This document shows positions 1-9,838 of a stretch of DNA of 64,000 nt, in pieces. The stretch's first letter is position 1, and every line of letters starts with the position of its first letter. A model generated the notes under the pieces. That model was not told the origin of the DNA, ran no database searches, and was given only the letters and a program-made list of their open reading frames with translations. Origin of the DNA: Heloderma charlesbogerti (taxonomy: Eukaryota; Chordata; Lepidosauria; Squamata; Helodermatidae). The stretch lies in the NCBI GenBank assembly GCA_026122225.1, contig JANEZZ010001900.1:186001-250000 (forward strand), in the 5' to 3' direction. Made by a program: the position numbers and the translations under genes.

Positions 1-732
1 GGTCAGTGTCTCTCCTCACACTGCCACTTTTAGGCTCTCACCCACAACCCTCTGTTCGTGTATTGTGATGCTTCACCACTCTCTCAATTGCTGCCACCAA
101 TAACCCTTTCAGAGCTGCTTTCTTTCTTTTTGGTAGCACAGACCAAGTAGCCAGCACATGGGGGTTATTCCACGAAACCCTTCCTAATAACTAAAAAAGG
201 AAACTGTCTTTTAAAATTGAAAACAAAGGTTTATTTGGTGCAACAGGATTGGAAATAGGATCTGGGTTGGGATGAGGAAAAGATATCAGGGGTGATTAAA
301 ATAAGTCAGCACCATAAACTACACAATATAACTCTTGCTTTTATCTCTATGTTCAAAAACCTGTCACACTCGCTCACACACTATCTGACACACTCTGTGT
401 CCCACAGACTATCTCCCTAGATGTTCTCACTCTTATCTCCCAATCTCATCTCACATTTATCTAGCTGTACCTCATCTACCTTCCTCCCAGACTGATCTGA
501 CTAAATAGAATCAACCCCTCTGCCTTTTTCTGCACAAGCTCTCATCCAATCACACTGCATTCCATTCTCTCAGCCACTCCCCCTTTCTTCCATTTGTCAA
601 ACTGTCATTCTTGCCCATATTCTGCTAAACCCCGCCTCACACTCACCTATCAATCATTCCAGATACATACCAGCCACCATACATATATACAAACCTTTAC
701 CATTCACACACTGTGCATGTGGAATCGCTGCA
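1..732. other. Unassigned, possibly LTR-like stretch
   Basis: No gene is seen. The segment is pyrimidine-rich and has short motifs (CTCCCA, a GACTGA-CTAAAT block, then CCAATCA) in the same order as a stretch near 14.9-15.0 kb. That could mean two decayed minus-strand LTRs of one family. No terminal TG/CA pair or target duplication was found, so the LTR reading is weak. The short open frames after 594 are not supported as genes. Confidence 0.25.
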
Positions 733-1093
733 GTCGGTTCCCGGAGAACCGACCTTCCCCCCACTCTCGTGCTGCCTCGCAGGCAGCTTGGAATGGCCCC
801 ACGCTCGGAAGAGGAGCATGGAGCAGCAAAAACAGGGTGTTCCGGGGGCGGGGGGTATTCCGGCTCAGGGAGAGTGGAAATGCTGGTACGACACATCCTA
901 TGTGTCGCACCGGCAGCCACTTCCCCTGCTCCACCTTCAGTGGCTAGACAGCCAAAATCGGCTGTATAGCCACAAATGCAGGGCGGCTGAAGCACGGAGG
1001 GGACGATCCCCTCTGTGCTTTTCCTGCCCTGCATTGGATAGACTGTCACCTCCAACTTTGGAGGCGGCCACCTATCCCCATAGGATTGCACCC
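733..1093. mobile_element. Harbinger-like MITE, left end missing
   Basis: This matches the inner and right parts of the copies at 19489-19901 and 54023-54440: the GGTTCCCGG-AGAACCGACC block, CACATCCTATGTGTCG, a GGCGGCC block, then CCCATAGGATTGCACCC followed by TAA. The left terminal 100 bp or so present in the 54-kb copy is absent here. Three-base TAA/TTA flanks in the family suggest a PIF/Harbinger-type element. The overlapping ORFs on both strands are by-products of its GC-rich inverted structure. Confidence 0.6.
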
Positions 1094-1096
1094 TAA

Positions 1097-1472
1097 GAAA
1101 AAAAATGGACTAAAAGAATATAAGATAAGAGTCAAGACATATTTTTCCAGTCACTAGTAGACTGACACAGAGACAATCCTTTGCTGAAAACATTGTGCAG
1201 ACTTTTTTCTTTATTAAGTATGTATTTAAGTGTTATTTTTAGCAATAAAGTAGGTTTTATGTTTTTTAAAAATAATGTTAAGTGCATATTAGCCTCTGTC
1301 GCAATTTGTATTACAGCACTGTTTTAATTATATGTTAACGTATAATTATATGTTAATTATATGTCCTATTTGTAAATATTATGATCATTTATGTTACAGC
1401 CCCCTGAAGAAGGCCTAAAAGAAGAAAAGGCCGAAACACGTTGGGCTTCTCACAATATAAATTCAGTCTTGA
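1097..1472. other. AT-rich unassigned spacer
   Basis: An AT-rich stretch with several ATATGTTAA/TATAATT runs, ending in a segment around 1397-1450 (CCCCTGAAGAAGGCC, GAAACACGTTGGG) that resembles pieces of other repeats. No gene is supported. Confidence 0.4.
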
Positions 1473-1904
1473 TGTCAGGATTGATTCTGAGCGTATGGAG
1501 ATATTTAGCAGTTCAGATTCAGAAGGGGAACAGCAAGAACTGTGGGAGGCATCTTCCCCAGCCAGTTCAGATATGGTTATGCATGCTTCTCAGGATACTA
1601 GCACCCAGATGGCTGAGTCTGAAGCCCTCCCCTCCTCCATGAGAATCCTGGAGAAGGAGGAGGAGGAGAGTGCAGGGTGTGACCTGAGGGATGCTAGGCT
1701 GCGGTGCAGAGTGAAGCAGAAAAGTTAGAGGTGGAGCTCAGACAGTCGACCCAGTTGGTGATGACACGTGAGGGTCGACATAGGGGAGCATCACTGGATG
1801 GGAGGGGTTTCCCTCCCTAAGTTATTCTAGCCAGCAAGTCCCTGTTGAAACTGCTAGCAACATTGTAGTCCCCTTTTGGGTCCCCTGCTGTTATTCCTTT
1901 GTAG

Positions 1905-1912
1905 CCTGAGAG
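1905..1912. repeat. Left 8-bp target-site duplication of copy 1
   Basis: CCTGAGAG occurs immediately before TAGGGATG and again at 2813-2820 immediately after CATCCCTA. The match is exact. Confidence 0.9.
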
Positions 1913-2812
1913 TAGGGATGGCAGAGAATTCCTCCAGGGATCTCAGTGAGGCTGAATGCCAGTGCATTCAGCCCCCCGAACTCTGTGGCGGAATGGCCTG
2001 CCACGCCCCCGTGGATCCCCCCCCGGGACGAGACCTACCTGGGACAGATCTTCCGGGCAGCGGTGGCTCCGGTGGCGGCTGCAGCGGCTGGTCTTCCGAC
2101 CGGCTGCCGCCACTGCCATTTGCAGTCTTGTGTAAAAAACAACAACAACAACGACGTGATAGGCTACTTAAAGATTTACATAGCCTATCATGGCTGGTTT
2201 TTTTTTTTTTTAAAAAACAACAACCGTGTATGCAAATGGCGGCGGCTATGGCTGCCGCCATTTGTGTTCCTGATTTTTGGCTGTCTTACTCTACGTAAAT
2301 ATTTACGTAGACTATGTCGGCGAAAATAAAGGGGAACGCAAATAGCGTAGCGGGCGCTATTTGCGTCCCTTTTGGATTTGCCGTTTTAGCCTACGTAAAT
2401 ATTTAGGTAGGCTAAAATGGTGAATTAAAAAGGGACGCAAATAGCGCCCGCTACGCTATTTGCGTTCCCCTTTATTTTCGCCGTCATAGTCTACGTAAAT
2501 ATTTATGTAGATTAAGACGGCCAAAAATAAGGAACGCAAATGGCGGCGGCCGTAGCTGCCGCCATTTGTGAACGCGGGTTCCCCCCCTCAAGCCCTCTGT
2601 GGCCAGAAATCCAGCTGCGGACGGCTCTGGCCTGGCTGAGCCTGGCCGGCTGCTCCGCAGAGCTGCCGCGGAGCACAGCTGGCCATGGAGGATTCCGGGG
2701 GGGAAGAAAGGATCGCCTCCCCCCCTGTCGAGGATTCCGGGGGGAGGGACGGAACGCCTCCCCCCCCATCAACATAATCCGTGGAAAGGTAAGTGACTTT
2801 TGTACATCCCTA
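1913..2812 (+). mobile_element. Palindromic hAT-like non-autonomous element, copy 1
   Basis: The 900-bp element has ends TAGGGATG and CATCCCTA and an exact 8-bp duplication CCTGAGAG. The left arm is GC-rich. The interior holds, in order, a GATAGGC-type hairpin (about 2157-2190), a CAAATGGCGGC hairpin (about 2231-2262), a CTACGTAAATATTTACGTAG palindrome (about 2290-2312), a CAAATAGCG hairpin (about 2339-2366), a central GCCTACGTAAATA palindrome (about 2388-2415), then the same hairpins mirrored: CAAATAGCG (about 2437-2465), CTACGTAAATATTTATGTAG (about 2490-2512) and CAAATGGCGGC (about 2536-2570). The right arm has a CCTCCCCCCC/GGGGGGGAGG alternation and AAGGTAAGTG near the end. No transposase is encoded. 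The hAT assignment rests on duplication length and end sequence only. Confidence 0.85.
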
Positions 2813-2932
2813 CCTGAGAGTCTTCAGGGATTTGCATCTGTAATGAACCTGTTGATAGTGAATTAAAGACGTGAGACTGAAGCTTCTCTTGTGTGTGTGC
2901 ATGAGGAAGGTGGGGGCCAAGAGAATGTGACA

Positions 2933-3508
2933 CTCGCACGTTGAGAACTTCTTTCTCTTCTTTGTGATCTACTTTGGATGCTCACCTCCTTCTGTTTCCT
3001 TGCCTTTAATAGGTTTGCTCTATATTGCTGCTTTTAAAATTTTTTATTTAGATTTAAATGCTGTGTTATGTTTTTAATTTTTGTAAGTGGCAGTGTGAGT
3101 GTATTTCTTTCATGTCATCATCATCAAATAGTTGCTGTGTATCTACTGAGTTGGCCAAAATGTATTGGTAAGATTCTTGGTCCCGCTGACCTTTAATGAC
3201 ATTCCTCTGAGATTTAATGAGTGGAATCCTTCAGCCATTTCAGCCAGAACTGGCTAGGCCCTGAATATTCTTACTAGTATAACTACTAGTAACATACTTA
3301 ATAATATACCTAATAACATAAGCTTTGTAACACAGCTTATATAAGGACTATTTAATGTATTATTAAATGGTCCTTCAATGGTGCAAAGGTCTTTACTATC
3401 AGTAGCAGATTAATAGTAGCTTGACCTTATAGATTGGGGAAATGAAGCTGAGTGACATCAGTACCTAAAGACTACCGAATCTATAATCTGATGGTCCTTG
3501 GGAGAGCA
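2933..3508. other. Unassigned AT-rich spacer
   Basis: No gene or recognised repeat is seen. It contains a short direct-repeat-like run of ACTAGTA/CTTAATAATA units around 3274-3315. Confidence 0.4.
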
Positions 3509-3792
3509 TATGGTAGCCCGTGATAGGCTATGTAAATATTTACGTAGCCTATGATGGGCTACCATAGGGACGCAAATGGCGTCCCCTACTCAGGACGCCA
3601 TTTGCGTCCACACCAGCCCGGCAGCAGCCGGAGCCACTGCCACAGCTGCAGCCGCAGCCGGTAGGCTCCGTTTCGCGGGGCTTTTGCGGGGTGGTGGGGC
3701 AGGTTGCTCTGTTCCGCCACGGATTCCGGGGGGCCGAATTCACTGGAATTTGGCCCCCCTGAGATCCGTGGCGGAATTCTCTAACATCCCTA
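3509..3792 (-). mobile_element. Palindromic element copy 2, one end lost
   Basis: The right side has the family's L terminus in reverse: a GGGGGGCCGAATTC hairpin (about 3728-3760), then GGCGGAATTCTCTAACATCCCTA ending at 3792. Inside are a CGCAAATGGCGTCC hairpin (about 3570-3608) and, at the left break, a 58-bp near-perfect palindrome (3509-3566) beginning TATGGTAGCCCG. No TAGGGATG terminus or second target copy exists on the left, so the element is broken there. It directly abuts the truncated retroviral LTR. Confidence 0.75.
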
Positions 3793-4255
3793 ATCTGAAA
3801 GCGCTTTATTGCATGGCAAGCAAGGCACTCTGTCAACAAAGGGGCAGAGAGGCCCGACTGTTCAGTGGGGTGGGCTTTTATACAGGGAAATACATCACAT
3901 ATAGGGAAGAACTCTAGCCATGCTCTATTAGACACATTACTTGGAGGTACACAACACACACAGTTATCTGGAGAAGAACTGAATGTTCTCTCTTTGGACA
4001 GGGATGGAAGTCTGCCAGCCACTGACACTCAGTTACTGCAAAAGATACAATGTTATCAGCCTGCAGTCTGGGGAGGTACTCATGCTCCCTTTGAATTCCC
4101 AGAGAAACTGCTGACAGGCTGTAATCTGCTTCTTAGAGACTGTGCTGCCAAAACAAGGTGGGCTAGCGTTCATACATGGAGTAGCTCAGGTTAAGACTTA
4201 ACACACAGGCACAAGCATCTCTTATAACTGCGTTGCCTAAAGTATTATTTCCACA
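3793..4255 (-). repeat. 3' LTR of endogenous retrovirus, U5 end missing
   Basis: The segment aligns to 9928-10400 with scattered substitutions and small indels. On the minus strand it starts TGTGGAAATAAT, immediately downstream of a purine tract AAAGGGCGG (4258-4266) that serves as polypurine tract. A TATAAAAG box (complement of 3876-3883) and an AATAAA signal (complement of about 3805-3810) are visible. The final 89 bp of U5 present in the other LTR are missing at the junction with the palindromic element. Confidence 0.85.
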
Positions 4256-4409
4256 ATCCGCCCTTTGATCCAAATAGTACTTTTTGTACGTTCTTGGATC
4301 ATGAATAGAATTCTTTAAGTTTAAGGCGATGGGTTGGATGGCTGGACATTTCAATAGAGGGGAACTCATTCACAGGCATGGCTGCATACTGACCTGTAGG
4401 AAGTTGACA

Positions 4410-5807
4410 GTGCTTATATAATGCAGAAATAAGGCTTATACAACATTGCACAAAGCATGAAATGGCAATTATTAACACAACAGTAGTGGATGGGAAGCCA
4501 GGAACGTAGCCAATCTCTAAAGGTATCTTTACCTATGTGTGAAATATCTTTAGAGATTTTGTTTATATTATTAAGGTGGTGTAAGATGTCAGGTTGGTTA
4601 TCTGTTATACGAGTACAACATTCATTCCCAATTAAAGCACACACATTTCCTTGTGAGGCTAGGAGGTAGTTTAGAGCTAGCCTATTTTGCAAGGCTACTA
4701 GACGTACCTCGGTTACTTCAGTGGAGAGGGATTTGGTAATTGCAACACTCATTAGTGAACTGAGTGAGGGATTCAGGTAGAGCAAAATTCTTTGCAACTC
4801 CATATGTAGGTATGAGGCCACGACCAAACCCAGCCCAACTGCGTTCGTTGCGTTGGCAGTCCTGGGGAAGGTCTGTGGCAATTCACATACCCGGCACAAC
4901 AAGCCTTGGGGCACATTGCCATGGAGCACTTAAGGATGGGAGTGCAAGTGTTGCTGTGTGCCCACATAGCCACCAAACACTTGCTGGCAAGCCTAAAGTG
5001 GAAATGGTGTCATTCTGTGTAAAGGGATAAAAGACGTTATGAGAAACAGTTTCCCAACCGCTAACCACAACTTCTGTAGAAAATTCGGTTTCTACAGTCC
5101 AGTTTGTCCCATCATACTGAAGTGATACGTCGCAACTGTGGGGTTGTATGTTAGGATGGTTAGAGGGAAGGTAAGTAACACAAAAGGGGGGAAAACTTCA
5201 CCACTTAAGGACAGTCTCGTCTGACTATTCATATCAAGAGATGTCAAGTTCAATTGTTGTGCTTGTGCCAACTGTAAAATGGTCATTGGGATACCAACTA
5301 GAGGGACTCCACCATGGCTATTAGTAGGGTGTGAGCACAAGTGTGGTTAATCTTGGCAGCTATAACTCTAAATAAAAGTAAATATGTGTTTGGACACCAA
5401 CTCTTAGGAATAGGCTCAGGTGTTGTGGCTACCAGTTTGTTGAACACATGTGGGATACCTTTCTTTGCAGGTGGGGAAGTAGTCTGGGGAGCCCATCTTT
5501 TATTCAATTCTTTTATGACATCTGGCACCTAAGGGCTCAGTGGTTTGGTGCAAATAATCTTACTCTTTTTTGTAAACAATAACACAGCTTTCCCTCCCCT
5601 GCAGAAAGTATACTCATAGCTTTGCAGTATGCTCAGAGGAATGGGTTTGGTTGCAAAATAAGGGCATTGTATCTTACAGTTAGTAACCTCATGCAGTTGA
5701 TCTCTGACTAGAATTGTTGGGGTACAGTAAAGAAACATGCTTAGGACAAGCGCTGTAATTTCAACTTGAGTCCATCTAAGTGTGTTGCCTGCCATGATGC
5801 AGCACAT
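4410..5807 (-). pseudogene. env: Endogenous retroviral env relic
   Basis: Several minus-strand frames together resemble a retroviral envelope. The segment ending near 5807 begins with a methionine and a hydrophobic leader (ALVLSMFLYC) followed by cysteines. Middle segments (5092-5528) resemble surface subunit, with N-x-S/T sites. The last open segment (4414-4929) matches a transmembrane subunit: LQNRLALNYLLA followed by a C-x6-CC motif, then a hydrophobic C-terminal stretch rich in C and L. The gene is interrupted by several stops and frame changes, so it is a pseudogene. Subunit assignments in the middle are inferred from order rather than motif. Confidence 0.75.
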
Positions 5808-5956
5808 TTTTCAACTGCTTCAAATCCCCCTGTTTCCTGGTCAGGAGAAGTGCAACTTGAACCTGTGATGTCAGCTTCTTTTGGCCCTGACTCAGCAGGG
5901 CTGTCTGTCGTAGCTCCTCTGGCGATGGTGCAGTGGGAGTAATGGAGCCAGGAAAC

Positions 5957-7005
5957 TCAACCTGCTACTTTGAGAGCGGTGCGTGAAACAAGAAGAACTT
6001 GGTACGGGCCTTTCCACCGTTCTTTGATGCCATCTGCTGTCCAGGCCCTCACATCTTGTCTTAGTCCAGGGAAGGTGGGGGTTTTGGCTACCTCATTGTC
6101 ATCTGGTGTAATGTCATGCTTGCATTGGGTATGATGGATCCAGGCTTCCTTCTCTTGATGTCTTTTCACATAGACCCAATCTCTAACTTCTAGGCTGTGA
6201 CACTGCTTATGATTGGGTGCAATGGACGTACTTCTTCAAACTGTGAATGAAAGTTCTTAACACATTTCATTGATTTCTTACAATAGTCTATGTTCAATGA
6301 ACGAGTGTAGGTAGAGTCCTCATATTCGGGAGGTGAGGACAAAAATTTAATTGGCCTGCCGGTGATAATTTCATATGGAGACAAGTGGTGTTTTCTCTTT
6401 TCGGGGGTGGCCTTCATAGACATCAGGGCTAATGGCAAAATAGTCACCTAATCAGAGTTCAATTCAGTACATAACTTTGGCACATTTTGCTCCTCAGTAT
6501 CCCACTTGTTCTCTACATTTCCCAAACTTTGGAGGGGGGATGTGATATGGGCAGTGAAAGTGGAGGAAATGTTCATCACTTTGCATACCTGTTTCTAGTA
6601 GGAGTTGCAAAGTTCAAAAGTTTCTTAGTGACTGTGGTAGCGTCTGCCCTTCTGCAAGGGGATGCCTTTACCCTCATCCAGAAAACAGGCACACAATTTC
6701 TAACACATATTCAAACCTACAACACTTGGACATTTGAATAAAATCTATTTGCAGATGTAAAAACAGACATTTGAGAGACCTCTATATCTTTGCGCAACCT
6801 TCACAAGATGTCCTGCATTGTGGGACTGACAGGTGACGCAACAGATAGAGATGGGCTGACAGATGGCCCATCCTCCCTTGCTGGCATGTGAACAGGGATG
6901 AAGCATGTTGGACAAGAGGAAATGGAGTGACCTAGGACTACCAAGCAGCCGCCTGGGGAGCGCCTTAGAAAGTCGGGGTGTAAAATACAACCTGCATGAC
7001 TCCAC
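5957..7005 (-). pseudogene. pol: Endogenous retroviral integrase relic
   Basis: The 6745-7005 frame contains a C-x2-C pair followed by QSHNAGH and KVAQ, typical of the end of a retroviral integrase zinc-binding domain. Broken frames over 6450-6745 contain LEIVCLFSG, resembling the start of the catalytic core. The 6190-6447 frame has SPYEIITGRP, the conserved core-end motif of gamma-type integrases. The 5957-6169 frame ends in RWKGPYQVLLVSRTALKVAG, the usual C-terminal domain signature. At least three frame breaks separate these parts. The acidic triad could not be confirmed. Confidence 0.75.
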
Positions 7006-7239
7006 CTGGATTCATTATGTTTTGGGGCAAAATCTTGGGCTATGTTGATGTCCCAAAGATTAACAAGATATTTGTGCAGCAGCCTTTTGCAGCTGCATCA
7101 GCATGGGAATTTGAGTGAGACGCAGCATCTTGTTCATATGTATGAGCTGCACATTAAATAATAGCAATGGAAGATTGCAGGAGAACTGTTTTTTTTTTTT
7201 TTTAACAAATCTGAAATATATATTCTATTTTCAATGGGG

Positions 7240-7430
7240 GTTCCTGCAGAAGTCATGAACTCTCTCTTTTCTTATAATTGACCAAAATCATGAACTACTC
7301 TAAAAGCATATCGTGAATCAGTGAACAGTTTTTGACTTTTAGAGCAATGAGCTCAGCTACTTGAGCGGAGAGGCTAGCTGATTCAAAACTCTCATAAGGA
7401 GTTGCAACAGCATAGTCAGAAATACATCTG
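7240..7430 (-). pseudogene. pol: Retroviral RNase H fragment
   Basis: The minus strand encodes, with one frame change and a stop, TDSRYAFRVVHDFGQL followed by KREFMTSAGTPI. These are the aspartate-bearing strand and following segment of retroviral RNase H. No track-length ORF survives. The region between here and the protease (about 7430-8350) should contain reverse transcriptase, but no clear RT motif such as YxDD was recognised. It is too short for a complete domain. Confidence 0.6.
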
Positions 7431-8360
7431 CACATGCTCAGAGATTAAACAGCATAAACAAAAGAAGCAATTCAGTATGCACTTCTTGTATCAGTGGGAC
7501 AAAAGCACATATTTAAGGTACATCTTGACCCATAAACGATTTGTGGTTATCAGTTCTACACACAAAGCAACTCTTCTTACACTCCTGGTGCAACTCTCGC
7601 TTGACCTTTATTGGTTCACTATGCTTTGCAACATTTCTATCATACTCTGGTTTTCTACAAGCCTCTACTCTAGCTTTCTCCAACCTGGTGCCCTGTACAC
7701 TTTCTGTCTACTTGCTTCTTACCAGTGACTTTCAGAAAAAGTTTACACTTACTTTAACCAAATAAAAATCCCATTTTCAGCACATATACTATCTCTCCAG
7801 AAACATTCAGTTTTACTTGCATTATTTTGTTCAAAAACATCTTCCTTTCTGGTAAACACACAAGTGGAGCCTAAGCTACAATTTTGCCTTTCTCATATTG
7901 TATGGTATATGCCAACCTGTAACATCTTTTTACAATAGCACACAATTCAGCACATGCTCTTGGTGAAGCCTGTGCTTGGGCTGTTTCTTCTTTTAAGCTT
8001 GACAAGACTGAACCAACAAGAGATTGTCTTCATCTAAACATTCTAACGGACCTTATTTTTCTCTGTTAAGTTAATTGGTTTACACGAGATAGATAGGGGT
8101 GGCTTTCTCTTAAGGAGATCAGCATTTTTCTATTTTCCCAAGGGCTTCTGGGAGGGAGGAACATTTTGGCTCCACTCCTTCAGTAAGAGCCATCAAATGA
8201 GTGGATGGCAGTGAAATCCACAAGTTATTAGGATCACATTTAAATTCAGCTCAAAATTTACTTAACAAATCTCTTCTTAATAAATTTACAGGACTATGAT
8301 CCATTAGTATAAAAGCATGGTCTGTTTTAAAAGAGCCCTACAGACACCATGACTTCTCTA

Positions 8361-8600
8361 CTAAAGGTTTGGTAAATTTGGGATCCCATCAATTTCATCA
8401 CCCACTCTCGGCGTCCCGAGTGGGGAAGTTCTTTGGTATTTAGCATAAAAACAACTGGCGCCTGTATCAACTAGACAAGAGTACTCATTTTCTCCAACCT
8501 TGATTTTCAAGAACGGGGCATTCAATTTCAGTTTCCAACTGTTAGGTCGGGGAAGGGTTTTTTGGCTTTTATGTGGAAATCTCCGTGGGACTGTCATTGC
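8361..8600 (-). pseudogene. pro: Retroviral aspartic protease fragment
   Basis: The minus-strand frame has the retroviral protease active-site motif LVDTGAS preceded by a beta-strand-like stretch APFLKIKVGENEYSC. It follows the nucleocapsid-like segment and precedes pol, as expected. The frame is continuous with the downstream part of gag over about 300 bases, then stops. Confidence 0.75.
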
Positions 8601-8644
8601 CTCTCTCTTCTCTTTCTGCACTTGCTCTTCTCTTTCTGCACTTG

Positions 8645-8884
8645 CTAACCCTTCAAACAATAATTACAGATGTTGCGGGCATTTTGAGGCGGCTGCTGAG
8701 GGCCCTGTGACTGGCCTCTTCGGCTTCTTCTTTGCCTACGTCCCCTCCCTTGTGTTTTGTAAAATCTTCCTTCAGAAATTGCTGCGGCCAGCATCTTCAC
8801 ACTATCCACTGACTCTTTCTCTTTCTCTTCTCTCTCATCTCTACCATTAAAAACATGCGTTGCCAAACTCAAAACTTCGGACAC
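8645..8884 (-). pseudogene. gag: Retroviral gag C-terminal (capsid end and nucleocapsid) fragment
   Basis: The frame encodes a charged stretch (NGRDEREEKEKES), then a basic RGRRQRRSRRGQ run and CNYC, the first half of a CCHC zinc knuckle. This is a usual gag end in gamma-type viruses. The knuckle is interrupted at the frame end. The capsid part between here and 9120 is mostly unreadable. Confidence 0.6.
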
Positions 8885-9119
8885 AGACTTTCCTTGCTAC
8901 CCGGGAACATGGCGAGTAAAATACTCTTCAATGCCTGGTCTACAAACATGCCACCTATCAGAGGTTTACTCTGAGAGAGAGAGGTTTACTCTGCTCAGCT
9001 TTTGGGTCCATACTGCCATACGTGTGAATGGACTGGGAGAGTCTGGATAAAGAAACTCTCCTGGTGTTTCATTTTGCCCTTTTATCAATAGCCAAAAGGG
9101 CTTCTAAGTGATGAATAAG

Positions 9120-9557
9120 CTAGTTCTGGTGGGCTCGCCAGGAGCTCCATTTCCACCTGGGACAGCAGGGGTTAAAAAATTTGGTATAACTCAAAAAGGG
9201 ATACAAAACCAGACAAGGCAGAGGCGGATAAATAACCAGGCAGAGCTGTGGTGGGAGGGGAGTAAGGCTTTCTGGGGCAAAAACCTTTTCTCTTTGGCTC
9301 CGCTTGTAAGCCTCATTTGCCCAAAGGTACCAATAATCCATCTGACCAGGAAATTTATCTTCTAAGACTAGCCTTAAATCTCTTAAGATTTGTTGGTTAA
9401 AGGATCCTACACTTGGCCAAGAGTGGGAGGTGACAGGCCACTGTTCATTACACAAAATACACATGTGTTTCTTAGACAAACTGCCAATACCTGGTAAATT
9501 ACTAAAATACTTCATCATTACATCCAGTGGACTGCCCAAAAGGGCAGAATACTTGTT
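9120..9557 (-). pseudogene. gag: Retroviral gag N-terminal (matrix-like) fragment
   Basis: A methionine-glycine start (MGNKYS) about 280 bases downstream of the primer-binding site gives a potential N-myristoylation signal typical of matrix proteins. It is followed by about 135 codons containing WPSVGSFN and a proline-rich PESLTPLPPQ stretch. The open frame extends upstream to 9596 by chance, but the MG start fits gag better. No other matrix motif is diagnostic, so the call leans on position. Confidence 0.6.
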
Positions 9558-9820
9558 ACCCATTGTTTTATCTTGATTTAGGACTGGAACCCACACCTCA
9601 AAACCACATTCTTTCCGGGATTCAAACCCAAATATATTCTGTGAAGTCTATGAGATCTCTTACCTTATCAAACCTGGATCTGCTTACCCTTTAATTTTGT
9701 TCTGTTGGACCCATCCCTTATCAAAGTCCTCCCTACCCTCCACCGGAAACAAGATCCCTCAGGTTAATTCACCTAGTGGCGCCTGGGCGTTGATTTCAGG
9801 TGGAGGAGAAGAGGGACACG

Positions 9821-9838
9821 AGTCAGACGATCCTGCCA
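9821..9838 (-). other. Candidate retroviral primer-binding site
   Basis: On the minus strand TGGCAGGATCGTCTGACT follows directly after the CA that ends the 5' LTR. The TGG start is what pairs with a tRNA CCA tail. The matching tRNA could not be named from memory. Confidence 0.7.

Larger units (their letters stand above)
1473..2932 (+). mobile_element. Solo LTR (TGTCAG family), split by palindromic element copy 1
   Basis: The sequence starts TGTCAGGATTG and ends GAATGTGACA, the TG...CA pattern of an LTR. It shares the block AGCAGTTCAGATTC(T/A)GA(A)GG, CATCCAGATGGCTGAG and GACTGAAGC with 20860-21426, and in reverse complement with 44210-44768. Removing the nested element (1913-2812) and its target duplicate leaves about 550 bp, matching the 559 and 567 bp of the other two copies. 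The reading frame through it (acidic, SSDSEGEQQ) is an accident shared by the family and not a known protein. Flanking 5-bp duplications are not recognisable. Confidence 0.7.
4256..9838 (-). mobile_element. Interior of a class-I-like endogenous retrovirus, defective
   Basis: Between the two LTRs the minus strand shows, in order, a primer-binding site, gag, protease, remains of pol and env. The order is that of a simple retrovirus. Every gene is broken by stops and frameshifts, and the protease-to-RNase H distance (about 0.9 kb) is too short for a full reverse transcriptase, implying a deletion there. Env with a CX6CC disulphide motif and a TDSRYAF RNase H motif point to a gamma/epsilon-type lineage by family knowledge. 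The copy is non-functional. Confidence 0.85.

Noticed and set aside
654..1091. 145-codon minus-strand ORF and its overlapping plus-strand ORFs
   Set aside because: They lie in a GC-rich inverted MITE, recur in frame-shifted form in other copies and have no protein motif.
1905..2820. A CRISPR-like array (regularly spaced repeats)
   Set aside because: The repeats are palindromes of two alternating types inside a transposon with target duplications, in vertebrate-type DNA; there are no unique spacers or cas genes.
3549..4028. 159-codon minus-strand ORF
   Set aside because: It reads across the junction of the palindromic element and the retroviral LTR and is therefore chimeric noncoding sequence.
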